Shown here: one piece after another, positions 1-5,079 of the stretch | Layout of the letters: each line of letters opens with the position of its first letter | Position numbering within the stretch: the stretch's first letter is position 1 | Origin: Gammaproteobacteria bacterium | GTDB taxonomy: Bacteria; Pseudomonadota; Gammaproteobacteria; Steroidobacterales; Rariloculaceae | Reading direction: 5' to 3' | Length of the DNA: 5,079 nucleotides | Assembly (NCBI GenBank): GCA_004357505.1 | Contig: SMWC01000015.1 | Span: 1 to 5,079 of the forward strand | Notes under the pieces: model-generated | Databases searched by the model: none | The model's input: the letters and a program-made list of their open reading frames with translations, nothing else | What the model was told of the DNA's origin: nothing | Position numbers and translations under genes: made by a program

Positions 1-348
1 GCCGGGCAGATCCCTCGACAGCTCCATGACAATCTCGCCCTCGAGCTTCGGTTTCGCCAGGCGGCCTGGAGGAATCGTTGATCCTGAGGGGAACTGCATG
101 TCCTTGAACAGAGTGCCGTAGACGGGCTCGGAGGTACCGAATAGTTGTTGCGATTCGAGCGTCGTAAATGCGACCTTGTAGCCGCTCTGCTCACGGCCTG
201 CACCGATCCAACGCTGCCGATTAATAGATTGTATATCATAGGCTTGAGACATACTGTTGATGTGGTTGTGGAGGGGCTCGATAGGCTCGTAGCCACTGGC
301 CGCATGCAGGCGCGCAGCGAGCGCAGTTAACGCGGAAGGATCCGGCAC
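1..348 (-). CDS. 2-keto-4-pentenoate hydratase family protein (MhpD-like), N-terminal part
   Basis: This is the first 116 codons of a gene that continues past the left edge. The translation aligns by eye with E. coli MhpD, which hydrates 2-hydroxypenta-2,4-dienoate in aromatic meta-cleavage pathways. The matching blocks are GYKVAFT (56-62, MhpD GRKVGLT, with the likely active-site Lys58), YGTLFKDM (77-84, MhpD FGTLFADM), and KPKLEGEI (99-106) followed by SRDLPG (111-116). Glu103 and Glu105 fit the first two metal-ligand glutamates; the third would lie outside the window. The start is GTG at 348. It is the first start codon after the in-frame stop at 409-411, and a GGTGGA-like Shine-Dalgarno (358-363) lies 9 bases upstream. 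It begins 19 bases after the sulfatase stop, so the two are probably cotranscribed. The wider fold also includes 4-oxalocrotonate decarboxylases, so the exact substrate is unknown. The family call is firm. Confidence 0.88.
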   Translation of the reverse strand, partial: MPDPSALTALAARLHAASGYEPIEPLHNHINSMSQAYDIQSINRQRWIGAGREQSGYKVAFTTLESQQLFGTSEPVYGTLFKDMQFPSGSTIPPGRLAKPKLEGEIVMELSRDLPG

Positions 349-367
349 GGCGAGATGTCCACCGGCG

Positions 368-2026
368 TTACCGCCAGTCGGTCTCCCATTCTGCTGCCAA
401 CTCCGCGGTCAGCTCGGGATGATCGGCGGAGATGTCGTTGATTTCACCCGGATCGACCGAGAGATCGTAGAGACGCCAGGGCACTGCGGCGCTCATCCCC
501 ATGCCCGCCGGACCTTCGTTAATGGCCTTGTAGTTCCCCCTGATGACTGCGCCGGTCGCTCCGGTCGACCAGCCGGCGCTGTCCGACGAGTCACGGACGG
601 CGGACTTCTCGCCCAAGAGATACGGCCAGAAGGATTTCCCGAGGATCGGCATGATGTCGCGGCCCCTGTATGGCCCCTCGCCCGGATGCTCGGCACCGGC
701 GATATCCAAAAACGTCGGCAGGATGTCCATCGTGGTTATAAACGTGCCATCGATGCTGGGCTCGGAGATGACGCTTGGGTAACGAATAATCGCGGCGGCC
801 CGGATGCCGCCTTCTGCGAGCCGGCCCTTGAAGTATTTGAGCGGTGCGGTGGCTGCTTCGCCAAAGCCTATGCCATGATCGATGAACGAGCGGAACCGGC
901 CGAAGTTCTCGAAGCGATTGTCTGGCGTATTGGGTTCTACAGGAAGCCTGCCCAGATCGGGTCCGCGCCCCGTATAGACGCCATATTGCCCAGCCGACGC
1001 GCCGTGATCGGACATGAACATGATGACGGTCGTATCGAGCTGGCCGCTGTCTTCGAGGTACGCGATGACACGGCCGATACTCAGGTCCAGGTACTCCACC
1101 ATGCCCGCGTAGATCTCCTGGGCGCGTGAAAATTTCGCTTGCTCCTCTGTGTTGAGTTCGGACCAGGGAATCGCGAGCGGCTGATACGCCTCGAGCGTCG
1201 CACCCGCGGGGATCACGCCTAACTCGCCGGCGCGGGCGGCACGCTCGGTGCGCAGCACATCGTAACCGGCATCATAGTTGCCGGCATGACGATCCAGCCA
1301 GTCTTCGGGCAACTGCAGCGGCCAGTGCGGTGCGGTGTAGGCCATGTAGGCGAACCAGGGGTTATCGCCATCGTGCGCCTGCAGAAATTCCAGCATCTTG
1401 TCCGTGTAGACTCTCGTGGAGTAGAAATCCTCGGGCAGGTTTTCAAGCGCTACGGGAATCCCATGTTCCTCGTAGTAGGCCTCTTCGCCCCAGAAGTAGT
1501 CGGCGAAGTGGCTGCCCGCGGAGGCCAACATCGCGAAGGAGCGATCAAAGCCGCGTACGGCGGGCCTGTAATCGCCGGACATCCCCAGATCCCATTTACC
1601 CGACATATAAGTACTGTAGCCCGCATCCTGCATGAGCTCCGGGAGAACCGCGACGTTCAACGTCAGGCTGTTGTCGCGCGGGCCACCGGGGCGATTCGGA
1701 CGCTCCTCGATGACCGAGGCGGCGCCACGGCTGGACATCAGCATCGCACGCGTCTGCTGGCACGCCCTTCCCGTGTGTAGATTCGTCAGGCGGATTCCTG
1801 CGAACGCGAGCTCGTCCAGATTTGGCGTGGGAATCTCACTGCCGAAAGCGCCGAGATCGGTATAGCCTAGATCGTCAGCGACAATCAGCAGGATGTTCGG
1901 TCGCGCGTCGGCGGGTGTTGCAACTGCCGCGGTTCGGCCATCCGGTGTCGTGGGCGGGCTGTCGTTCGTACAACCGAAGACCCCGACCAGCATTGTGATG
2001 CCGAGCCATTTCGTCCAGCGACCCAT
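368..2026 (-). CDS. Arylsulfatase-family lipoprotein (PAS/AtsA-like) with altered active site
   Basis: This 552-residue member of the alkaline phosphatase/sulfatase superfamily is most like Pseudomonas AtsA by eye (the APHWPLQ, EGGIR and YDLxxDPGEI blocks). The N-terminus is a lipoprotein signal with lipobox VFGC and lipidated Cys19. Thr-Asn follow the Cys, so outer-membrane sorting is likely and the enzyme would act in the periplasm or at the surface. Retained active-site residues are Asp51-Asp52 (ADDLG), Cys89 (the formylglycine position), Arg93, Lys144, His234 (APHWPL), Asp340 and Lys400. Three positions differ. The CxPxR motif is CQQTR (89-93). GKWHLG is GKWDLG, so Asp146 replaces the PAS His115 equivalent. 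SDNG is SDHG, with His341 for PAS Asn318. Family membership is firm, but sulfatase activity is uncertain; it could be a divergent, repurposed or inactive hydrolase. ATG at 2026 is preferred to GTG at 2032 because AAGGGAG (2032-2038) sits 5 bases before the ATG but overlaps the GTG. Confidence 0.9.
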   Translation of the reverse strand: MGRWTKWLGITMLVGVFGCTNDSPPTTPDGRTAAVATPADARPNILLIVADDLGYTDLGAFGSEIPTPNLDELAFAGIRLTNLHTGRACQQTRAMLMSSRGAASVIEERPNRPGGPRDNSLTLNVAVLPELMQDAGYSTYMSGKWDLGMSGDYRPAVRGFDRSFAMLASAGSHFADYFWGEEAYYEEHGIPVALENLPEDFYSTRVYTDKMLEFLQAHDGDNPWFAYMAYTAPHWPLQLPEDWLDRHAGNYDAGYDVLRTERAARAGELGVIPAGATLEAYQPLAIPWSELNTEEQAKFSRAQEIYAGMVEYLDLSIGRVIAYLEDSGQLDTTVIMFMSDHGASAGQYGVYTGRGPDLGRLPVEPNTPDNRFENFGRFRSFIDHGIGFGEAATAPLKYFKGRLAEGGIRAAAIIRYPSVISEPSIDGTFITTMDILPTFLDIAGAEHPGEGPYRGRDIMPILGKSFWPYLLGEKSAVRDSSDSAGWSTGATGAVIRGNYKAINEGPAGMGMSAAVPWRLYDLSVDPGEINDISADHPELTAELAAEWETDWR

Positions 2027-2031
2027 AATCA

Positions 2032-2038
2032 CTCCCTT
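2032..2038 (-). promoter_or_regulatory. Shine-Dalgarno that sets the sulfatase start
   Basis: On the minus strand AAGGGAG ends 5 bases before the ATG at 2026. The in-frame GTG at 2032 begins with the last base of this motif, so it would have no usable spacing. This moves the start two codons downstream of the longest open frame. Confidence 0.7.
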
Positions 2039-2054
2039 GTATTCTTATTATTGG

Positions 2055-2060
2055 ATTGTA
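2055..2060 (-). promoter_or_regulatory. Possible -10 hexamer for the sulfatase gene
   Basis: The minus strand reads TACAAT here, in the 44-base gap between ispB and the sulfatase gene. It is the same hexamer as the rplU -10. A start site about 7 bases downstream would leave a leader of roughly 22 bases. The best 17-base-spaced -35 is CCGACG (2078-2083), a poor match, so readthrough from ispB is an equally good explanation. Confidence 0.3.
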
Positions 2061-2070
2061 GTTGACGCTC

Positions 2071-3069
2071 CTAGAAGCGTCGGTTGACGGCGAACTGCGC
2101 GAGACTTATAAGTCCTCGCTTGAAGTCGGTATCCGGCAAGCTGTCCAGCGCCGCAGCCGCCAGATCCGCTTCATCCCGCGCCCGCTCAGCCGTGTAGCGA
2201 AGGCCGCCCGAAGTTTCGATCGCGAGTTGGATCGACGTCAGGTTCTGCGTACCGCCGGTCTCGATGGCTTCTCGTATCATGTGTCGTTCGGCGGCGCTGC
2301 CGTTATCCATCGCGTAAATCAGTGGCAGCGTGGGCTTCCCCTGCGCCAGGTCATCGCCGATGTTTTTGCCGAGTTCTTCGGTGGTCGCGTCGTAATCGAG
2401 CGCATCGTCGACGAGCTGGAACGCCAGTCCCAGGTGGCGGCCATATGCGACCAGTGCTTGTTCGCCGGCATCATCAAATTCCGCGAGGATAGCGCCGATA
2501 CGGGTTCCTGCCTCGAAAAGCTTCGCCGTTTTGCGGTAAATGACCTCCATATAGTCTGCTTCGGTGATATTCGGGTTGTTGCAGTTCATCAGCTGTAGAA
2601 CTTCACCCTCGGCGATCGTGTTGGTTGCATTCGCAAGGACATCCAAGATCTTCAGTCCGCCAATCTCCACCATCATCTGAAAGGAACGCGAGTAGAGGAA
2701 ATCGCCGACGAGCACGCTAGCCTGATTGCCAAAGATTGCGTTCGCCGTTTCCCGGCCGCGGCGGAGGCCCGAATCGTCGACCACGTCGTCATGCAGTAGG
2801 GTGGCGGTGTGGATAAACTCGATTATCGCGGCAGCCTGGATATGCCGAGTGCCTTCGTAGCCGCAGGCCCGAGCGGCCAGCAGTGTGGTGAGCGGCCGTA
2901 ATCGTTTGCCGCGGCCGCGAATAATATGGTGTGCAACCTGGTTGACCAGCGCGACATCGCTACCGAGGCGCTGGACGATAATTCGGTTAACGCTGGCCCA
3001 GTCCTCCTTGACCAGGTCTACGAGCGCCTCCAGCGAAGGCGTCTGAAGTGGTGATTCTGCCAGGTACAT
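2071..3069 (-). CDS. ispB: Octaprenyl diphosphate synthase (polyprenyl synthetase)
   Basis: This 332-residue trans-prenyltransferase would extend farnesyl diphosphate with isopentenyl diphosphate to make the ubiquinone side chain in the cytosol. The first aspartate-rich motif is DDVVD (94-98), followed by RR at 103-104. The second is DDALD (221-225). The GKRLRP block (54-59) binds substrate diphosphate. Long stretches match E. coli IspB as I know it (323 residues), including EFIHTATLLHDDVVD, ASVLVGDF, IAEGEVLQLMN and GKPTLPL. The frame stays open to 3387, but that extension runs through the rplU promoter and into rplU on the other strand and has no family counterpart. ATG at 3069 places the start about 12 residues before the E. 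coli N-terminus. GTG at 3099 is an alternative. Neither has a Shine-Dalgarno. ispB divergent from rplU is the usual gammaproteobacterial order. Chain length (C40 or other) cannot be read directly. Confidence 0.93.
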   Translation of the reverse strand: MYLAESPLQTPSLEALVDLVKEDWASVNRIIVQRLGSDVALVNQVAHHIIRGRGKRLRPLTTLLAARACGYEGTRHIQAAAIIEFIHTATLLHDDVVDDSGLRRGRETANAIFGNQASVLVGDFLYSRSFQMMVEIGGLKILDVLANATNTIAEGEVLQLMNCNNPNITEADYMEVIYRKTAKLFEAGTRIGAILAEFDDAGEQALVAYGRHLGLAFQLVDDALDYDATTEELGKNIGDDLAQGKPTLPLIYAMDNGSAAERHMIREAIETGGTQNLTSIQLAIETSGGLRYTAERARDEADLAAAALDSLPDTDFKRGLISLAQFAVNRRF

Positions 3070-3077
3070 CGGGAGAG

Positions 3078-3106
3078 ATAATGCCTGAACCGCAATCACT
3101 TGGCGA
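3078..3106 (-). promoter_or_regulatory. Possible ispB promoter close to the start codon
   Basis: On the minus strand TCGCCA (3101-3106) and CATTAT (3078-3083) are 17 bases apart. Each matches 4 of 6 positions of the sigma70 consensus. The -10 ends 8 bases before the ATG at 3069, so transcription from it would start at or very near the A of the ATG. The match is weak, and no experiment or alignment supports it here. Confidence 0.3.
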
Positions 3107-3139
3107 TATTGACAAAGCGGCGCCCGGTTATGGGGGCCA

Positions 3140-3150
3140 CGCCCAGGGCG
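3140..3150. promoter_or_regulatory. Perfect 11-bp palindrome between divergent genes
   Basis: CGCCC and GGGCG flank a central A, giving exact dyad symmetry. It ends 10 bases before the rplU -35 and lies upstream of the possible ispB -35, a position that suits a shared operator. No regulator is recognisable, and GC-rich short palindromes can arise by chance. Confidence 0.25.
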
Positions 3151-3160
3151 GCCTAACTCA

Positions 3161-3189
3161 TTGACCGGACTGGGCTGACTCACTACAAT
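3161..3189 (+). promoter_or_regulatory. Sigma70 promoter for rplU-rpmA
   Basis: TTGACC (3161-3166) and TACAAT (3184-3189) are separated by exactly 17 bases. Each matches 5 of 6 consensus positions. The predicted start near 3196 gives a 5' leader of about 48 bases before the rplU ATG at 3244. Its strength suits a ribosomal protein operon. Confidence 0.8.
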
Positions 3190-3194
3190 TGCGC

Positions 3195-3220
3195 GGTTTT
3201 CCGGCGCCCGCCGCGCCACC
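3195..3220 (+). promoter_or_regulatory. GC-rich hairpin in the rplU leader
   Basis: GGCGC (3203-3207) can pair with GCGCC (3213-3217) around a 5-base loop. GGT (3195-3197) can pair with ACC (3218-3220) below a one-sided bulge. It falls at the very start of the predicted transcript, before the Shine-Dalgarno AGGAG (3230-3234). It could protect the 5' end or take part in autoregulation by L21, but only the potential pairing is visible. Confidence 0.3.
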
Positions 3221-3243
3221 CATCCGGTCAGGAGCTTGCCCCC

Positions 3244-3732
3244 ATGTATGCGGTTTTTCGGACAGGCGGCAAACAATACCGTGCCAGCAAGGGCGACCTG
3301 CTCCGTGTCGAGCGCTTGGATGCCGAGGAGGGCGCTACGATCGAGTTTGACGAGGTGCTGCTGGTCGGTGAAGGCGCCAATATCCAATTGGGTTCACCGC
3401 TGTTATCCGGCGGTATGGTTAAGGCCAGGGTAACGTCCCAGGGCCGCAGCAAGAAAATCGTGGTGCTGAAGTTCAGGCGCCGCACGAACTATAAGCGTGT
3501 CAAGGGCCACCGGCAGCACTATACCGAGATAGAGGTCACGTCGATTACTGCTTCGGCACCCAAGAAGGCGGCGAAGCCGGCCACCGAGACGCCAGTTTCG
3601 GAAAAGATAGCCAGGCCGGCGCCTAAGAAAGTCGCAAAGACGACGGCGAAAAAGGCCGCGAAGACGACGGTAAAGAAGACAGCCAAGAAAGCGGCAAAGA
3701 AAGCGGCAAAGAAAACTAAGAAGAAGACATAG
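3244..3732 (+). CDS. rplU: 50S ribosomal protein L21 with lysine-rich C-terminal tail
   Basis: L21 binds 23S rRNA in the large ribosomal subunit. Residues 1-104 are a complete L21 with the usual landmarks: MYAVFRTGGKQYR at the start, GGMVKA (56-61), KFRRR (76-80) and GHRQHYT (88-94). The E. coli protein ends at about this point (103 residues). Here 58 further residues follow, of which 21 are Lys and only 2 are acidic. From about 133 they form an 8-residue pattern, KTTAKKAA, KTTVKKTA, KKAAKKAA, resembling bacterial histone H1-like proteins. The tail is in frame with a clean stop, so it belongs to the protein. It could add rRNA or nucleic acid binding; that is inference. The Shine-Dalgarno AGGAG (3230-3234) lies 9 bases before the ATG. 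It is first in an operon with rpmA, which starts 39 bases downstream. Confidence 0.97.
   Translation: MYAVFRTGGKQYRASKGDLLRVERLDAEEGATIEFDEVLLVGEGANIQLGSPLLSGGMVKARVTSQGRSKKIVVLKFRRRTNYKRVKGHRQHYTEIEVTSITASAPKKAAKPATETPVSEKIARPAPKKVAKTTAKKAAKTTVKKTAKKAAKKAAKKTKKKT
3637..3714 (+). repeat. Lysine-coding tandem repeat in the rplU 3' end
   Basis: Imperfect 24-base units begin at 3637, 3661 and 3685. Within the third, GCGGCAAAGAAA is repeated exactly at 3691-3702 and 3703-3714. The unit length is a multiple of three, so gain or loss of copies would keep the L21 frame and change only tail length. Confidence 0.75.
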
Positions 3733-3771
3733 AGTCGGCACTGAAGGGAACAATTTTGCGGAGACAGCGCG

Positions 3772-4029
3772 ATGGCACACAAAAAAGCAGGCGGTAGTAC
3801 AAAAAACGGTCGCGATTCAGAGTCCAAACGGCTCGGCGTGAAGCGTTATGGCGGCGAACATGTTTTAGCCGGAAATATACTTGTGCGGCAGCGCGGCACG
3901 CAATTTCACCCGGGGGCCAACGTGGGGTTAGGTAGAGACTTCACGCTCTTTGCCACCGCAGAAGGCCACGTGCGATTTGAGATCAAAGGGCCGAAGAAGC
4001 GGAAGTTCGTGAGCGTCACGACAGCGTAG
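3772..4029 (+). CDS. rpmA: 50S ribosomal protein L27
   Basis: The 85-residue protein is the same length as E. coli L27. It opens with MAHKKAGGSTKNGRDS, the flexible arm that reaches the peptidyl transferase centre and stabilises tRNA there. There is no extra N-terminal leader of the kind cleaved in Firmicutes L27. Further family blocks are SKRLGVKRYGG (18-28), LVRQRGTQFHPG (37-48), NVGLGRD (50-56), TLFA (58-61), and GPKKRKFV (73-80). A GGAG (3760-3763) lies 8 bases before the ATG. It is the second gene after rplU and is followed by an intrinsic terminator, so it closes this transcription unit. Nothing in it is unusual. Confidence 0.98.
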   Translation: MAHKKAGGSTKNGRDSESKRLGVKRYGGEHVLAGNILVRQRGTQFHPGANVGLGRDFTLFATAEGHVRFEIKGPKKRKFVSVTTA

Positions 4030-4051
4030 GTTCCGGTGAGCCAGTACCCAG

Positions 4052-4076
4052 AAAGCCCCGTTTGGCGGGGCTTTTT
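4052..4076 (+). terminator. Rho-independent terminator after rpmA
   Basis: AAAGCCCCG (4052-4060) pairs perfectly with CGGGGCTTT (4066-4074) around a 5-base loop. The T run covers 4072-4076. It lies 23 bases after the rpmA stop and should end most rplU-rpmA transcripts before obgE. Confidence 0.92.
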
Positions 4077-4102
4077 AATGCGCGCGACCTTCCGATCAGT
4101 CC

Positions 4103-4108
4103 TACAAT
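4103..4108 (+). promoter_or_regulatory. -10 hexamer adjacent to the obgE start codon
   Basis: TACAAT, identical to the rplU -10, ends 6 bases before the obgE ATG. Transcription from it would begin at about the start codon, giving a leaderless mRNA. No convincing -35 sits 16-18 bases upstream (GC-rich sequence around 4079-4086), and no extended -10 is present, so this rests on one hexamer plus the absence of a Shine-Dalgarno. Confidence 0.4.
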
Positions 4109-4114
4109 GCAGTC

Positions 4115-5079
4115 ATGAAATTCGTCGATGAAGCCGATATCTGGGTAGAAGCCGGGCGTGGAGGTGACGGCTGTGTCAGCTTCCGCCGTGAAAGGTTTAT
4201 ACCGCGCGGGGGGCCTGACGGCGGCCACGGCGGCCACGGTGGCAGTGTTCAGATCGTCGCCCGGGAACGTATCAATACGCTCGTGGACTTTCGTGTCAAA
4301 CGGCGTTTCCGGGCCAAGACGGGTCGCGGTGGTGCAGGCCAGAACCGAACCGGGGCTTCGGGCCGGGATTCGGTGATCGAGGTGCCGCAGGGCACGGTCG
4401 TTGCCGATCTGGACACCGATGAGACGTTAGGCGATCTGACTCACGACGGTGAGATGCTGCTTGTCGCTCGCGGTGGACGTGGTGGTCGGGGCAATATCCA
4501 GTTCAAGAGCAGCGTCAATCGTGCGCCGCGCCGGTCTACCCAGGGCGAACCTGGTGAATCCCGGCACTTACGCCTGGAGCTGCAGCTGTTGGCGGACGTC
4601 GGCTTGCTCGGCTTGCCCAATGCTGGCAAGTCGACCCTGATCAGGGCGGTGTCCGCCGCTCGACCGAAGGTGGCTGATTATCCCTTTACGACGCTACACC
4701 CGAATCTCGGTGTCGTCAGCGTCGACACGGAGCGAAGTTTCGTCATGGCCGATATACCCGGCCTGATCGAAGGAGCTGCCGAAGGTGCCGGGCTCGGTCT
4801 CTGGTTTCTCAAGCACCTGCAACGTACACACCTGCTTCTGCACCTGGTCGATGTCTCTCCGGACGGCGGCAGCGGAAACCCGGTCGTCGACGCTCGCTCG
4901 CTTGAGGTCGAACTGGCGCGGTACTCGGAGGAATTGGCGGATCGTCCCCGCTGGTTGATCCTCAACAAGCTCGACCTTTATCCGCATGCTGACTGGGAAG
5001 AACATCGGCAGCGCTTGGTCGCCGATCTCGATTGGGACGGACCCGCCTATGTCATCAGCGCGGCGACCGGTGAAGGTAC
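4115..5079 (+). CDS. obgE: Obg family GTPase (ObgE/CgtA), N-terminal 321 codons
   Basis: Obg is a conserved GTPase that binds the 50S subunit and acts in ribosome assembly and stress control. The gene runs off the right edge; E. coli ObgE has 390 residues, so about 70 are missing. Residues 1-158 form the glycine-rich Obg fold, starting MKFVDEADI, which fixes the ATG at 4115. The G domain follows, with G1 GLPNAGKS (166-173), G2 region YPFTT (189-193), G3 DIPG (213-216), G4 NKLD (284-287) and G5 ISA (314-316). All nucleotide-binding motifs are intact. The glycine-rich loop reads GGPDGGHGGHGG (32-43), with His where E. coli has Asp twice. No Shine-Dalgarno is seen, and a -10-like TACAAT lies 6 bases upstream. 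It follows rplU-rpmA as in most bacteria but is separated from them by a strong terminator. Confidence 0.97.
   Translation, partial: MKFVDEADIWVEAGRGGDGCVSFRRERFIPRGGPDGGHGGHGGSVQIVARERINTLVDFRVKRRFRAKTGRGGAGQNRTGASGRDSVIEVPQGTVVADLDTDETLGDLTHDGEMLLVARGGRGGRGNIQFKSSVNRAPRRSTQGEPGESRHLRLELQLLADVGLLGLPNAGKSTLIRAVSAARPKVADYPFTTLHPNLGVVSVDTERSFVMADIPGLIEGAAEGAGLGLWFLKHLQRTHLLLHLVDVSPDGGSGNPVVDARSLEVELARYSEELADRPRWLILNKLDLYPHADWEEHRQRLVADLDWDGPAYVISAATGEG

Noticed and set aside
145..330. 61-codon plus-strand open frame
   Set aside because: It lies opposite the hydratase reading frame, which has clear family similarity. The plus-strand product resembles nothing.
2064..2081. 6-bp inverted repeat (GACGCT/AGCGTC) over the ispB stop codon
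   Set aside because: The stem is short and no T run follows on the minus strand, so it does not look like an intrinsic terminator.
2084..2112. TTGACG-N17-TATAAG, a plus-strand promoter-like pair inside the 3' end of ispB
   Set aside because: Spacing and matches are good, but the bases are explained by IspB codons near the C-terminus, the key last T of the -10 is absent, and no plus-strand gene follows. An antisense RNA is possible but unsupported.
2062..2598. 178-codon plus-strand open frame antisense to ispB
   Set aside because: IspB on the other strand has intact motifs throughout. This frame is a by-product of its GC-rich codon use.
3070..3387. Long N-terminal extension of IspB in the open frame
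   Set aside because: It would cover the rplU promoter and the first 48 codons of rplU. Its sequence has no similarity to the family, whose N-terminus fits the ATG at 3069.
3403..3827. Minus-strand open frames rich in Phe/Leu/Arg opposite rplU and rpmA
   Set aside because: These are complements of the lysine codons in the L21 tail, and they only mimic hydrophobic membrane segments.
4449..5005. Several 60-100 codon frames across obgE on both strands
   Set aside because: The Obg frame is uninterrupted and carries all G motifs. The others have no recognisable features or ribosome binding sites.

Overview
The window looks like a chromosomal segment of a gammaproteobacterium with fairly high GC. 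Its core is the conserved block ispB (octaprenyl diphosphate synthase, minus strand) divergent from rplU-rpmA-obgE (L21, L27, Obg GTPase, plus strand). This order is typical of Gammaproteobacteria, and the L27 and Obg sequences read closely like the E. coli and Xanthomonas proteins as I remember them. No species can be named from sequence alone.

Layout. Bases 1-348 (minus) hold the N-terminal 116 codons of a 2-keto-4-pentenoate hydratase (MhpD) family protein that runs off the left edge. Bases 368-2026 (minus) encode a lipoprotein of the arylsulfatase family, most like Pseudomonas AtsA (PAS), with several altered active-site positions. Bases 2071-3069 (minus) encode IspB. Bases 3070-3243 are a divergent control region with a near-consensus sigma70 promoter for rplU and a perfect 11-bp palindrome. 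Bases 3244-3732 encode L21 with a long lysine/alanine tail, and 3772-4029 encode L27. A strong intrinsic terminator at 4052-4076 closes the ribosomal unit. Obg starts at 4115 and runs off the right edge.

How the genes work together. rplU and rpmA supply 50S subunit proteins, and Obg is a ribosome-assembly GTPase. IspB makes the ubiquinone side chain. The sulfatase-like lipoprotein and the hydratase lie 44 and 19 bases behind their upstream neighbours on the ispB strand, so ispB, sulfatase and hydratase could share a transcript. They look like lineage-specific cargo beside the housekeeping block.

The points most worth a second look are the sulfatase active site (Pro to Gln in the formylglycine motif, His to Asp in the GKWHLG motif, Asn to His beside a metal ligand), the histone-like tail on L21, and two genes (obgE, ispB) that lack a Shine-Dalgarno and have -10-like hexamers just upstream of their ATG, which suggests leaderless transcripts. 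I see no mobile element, CRISPR array, tRNA or rRNA, and no clear evidence of a wholly new multi-gene system.
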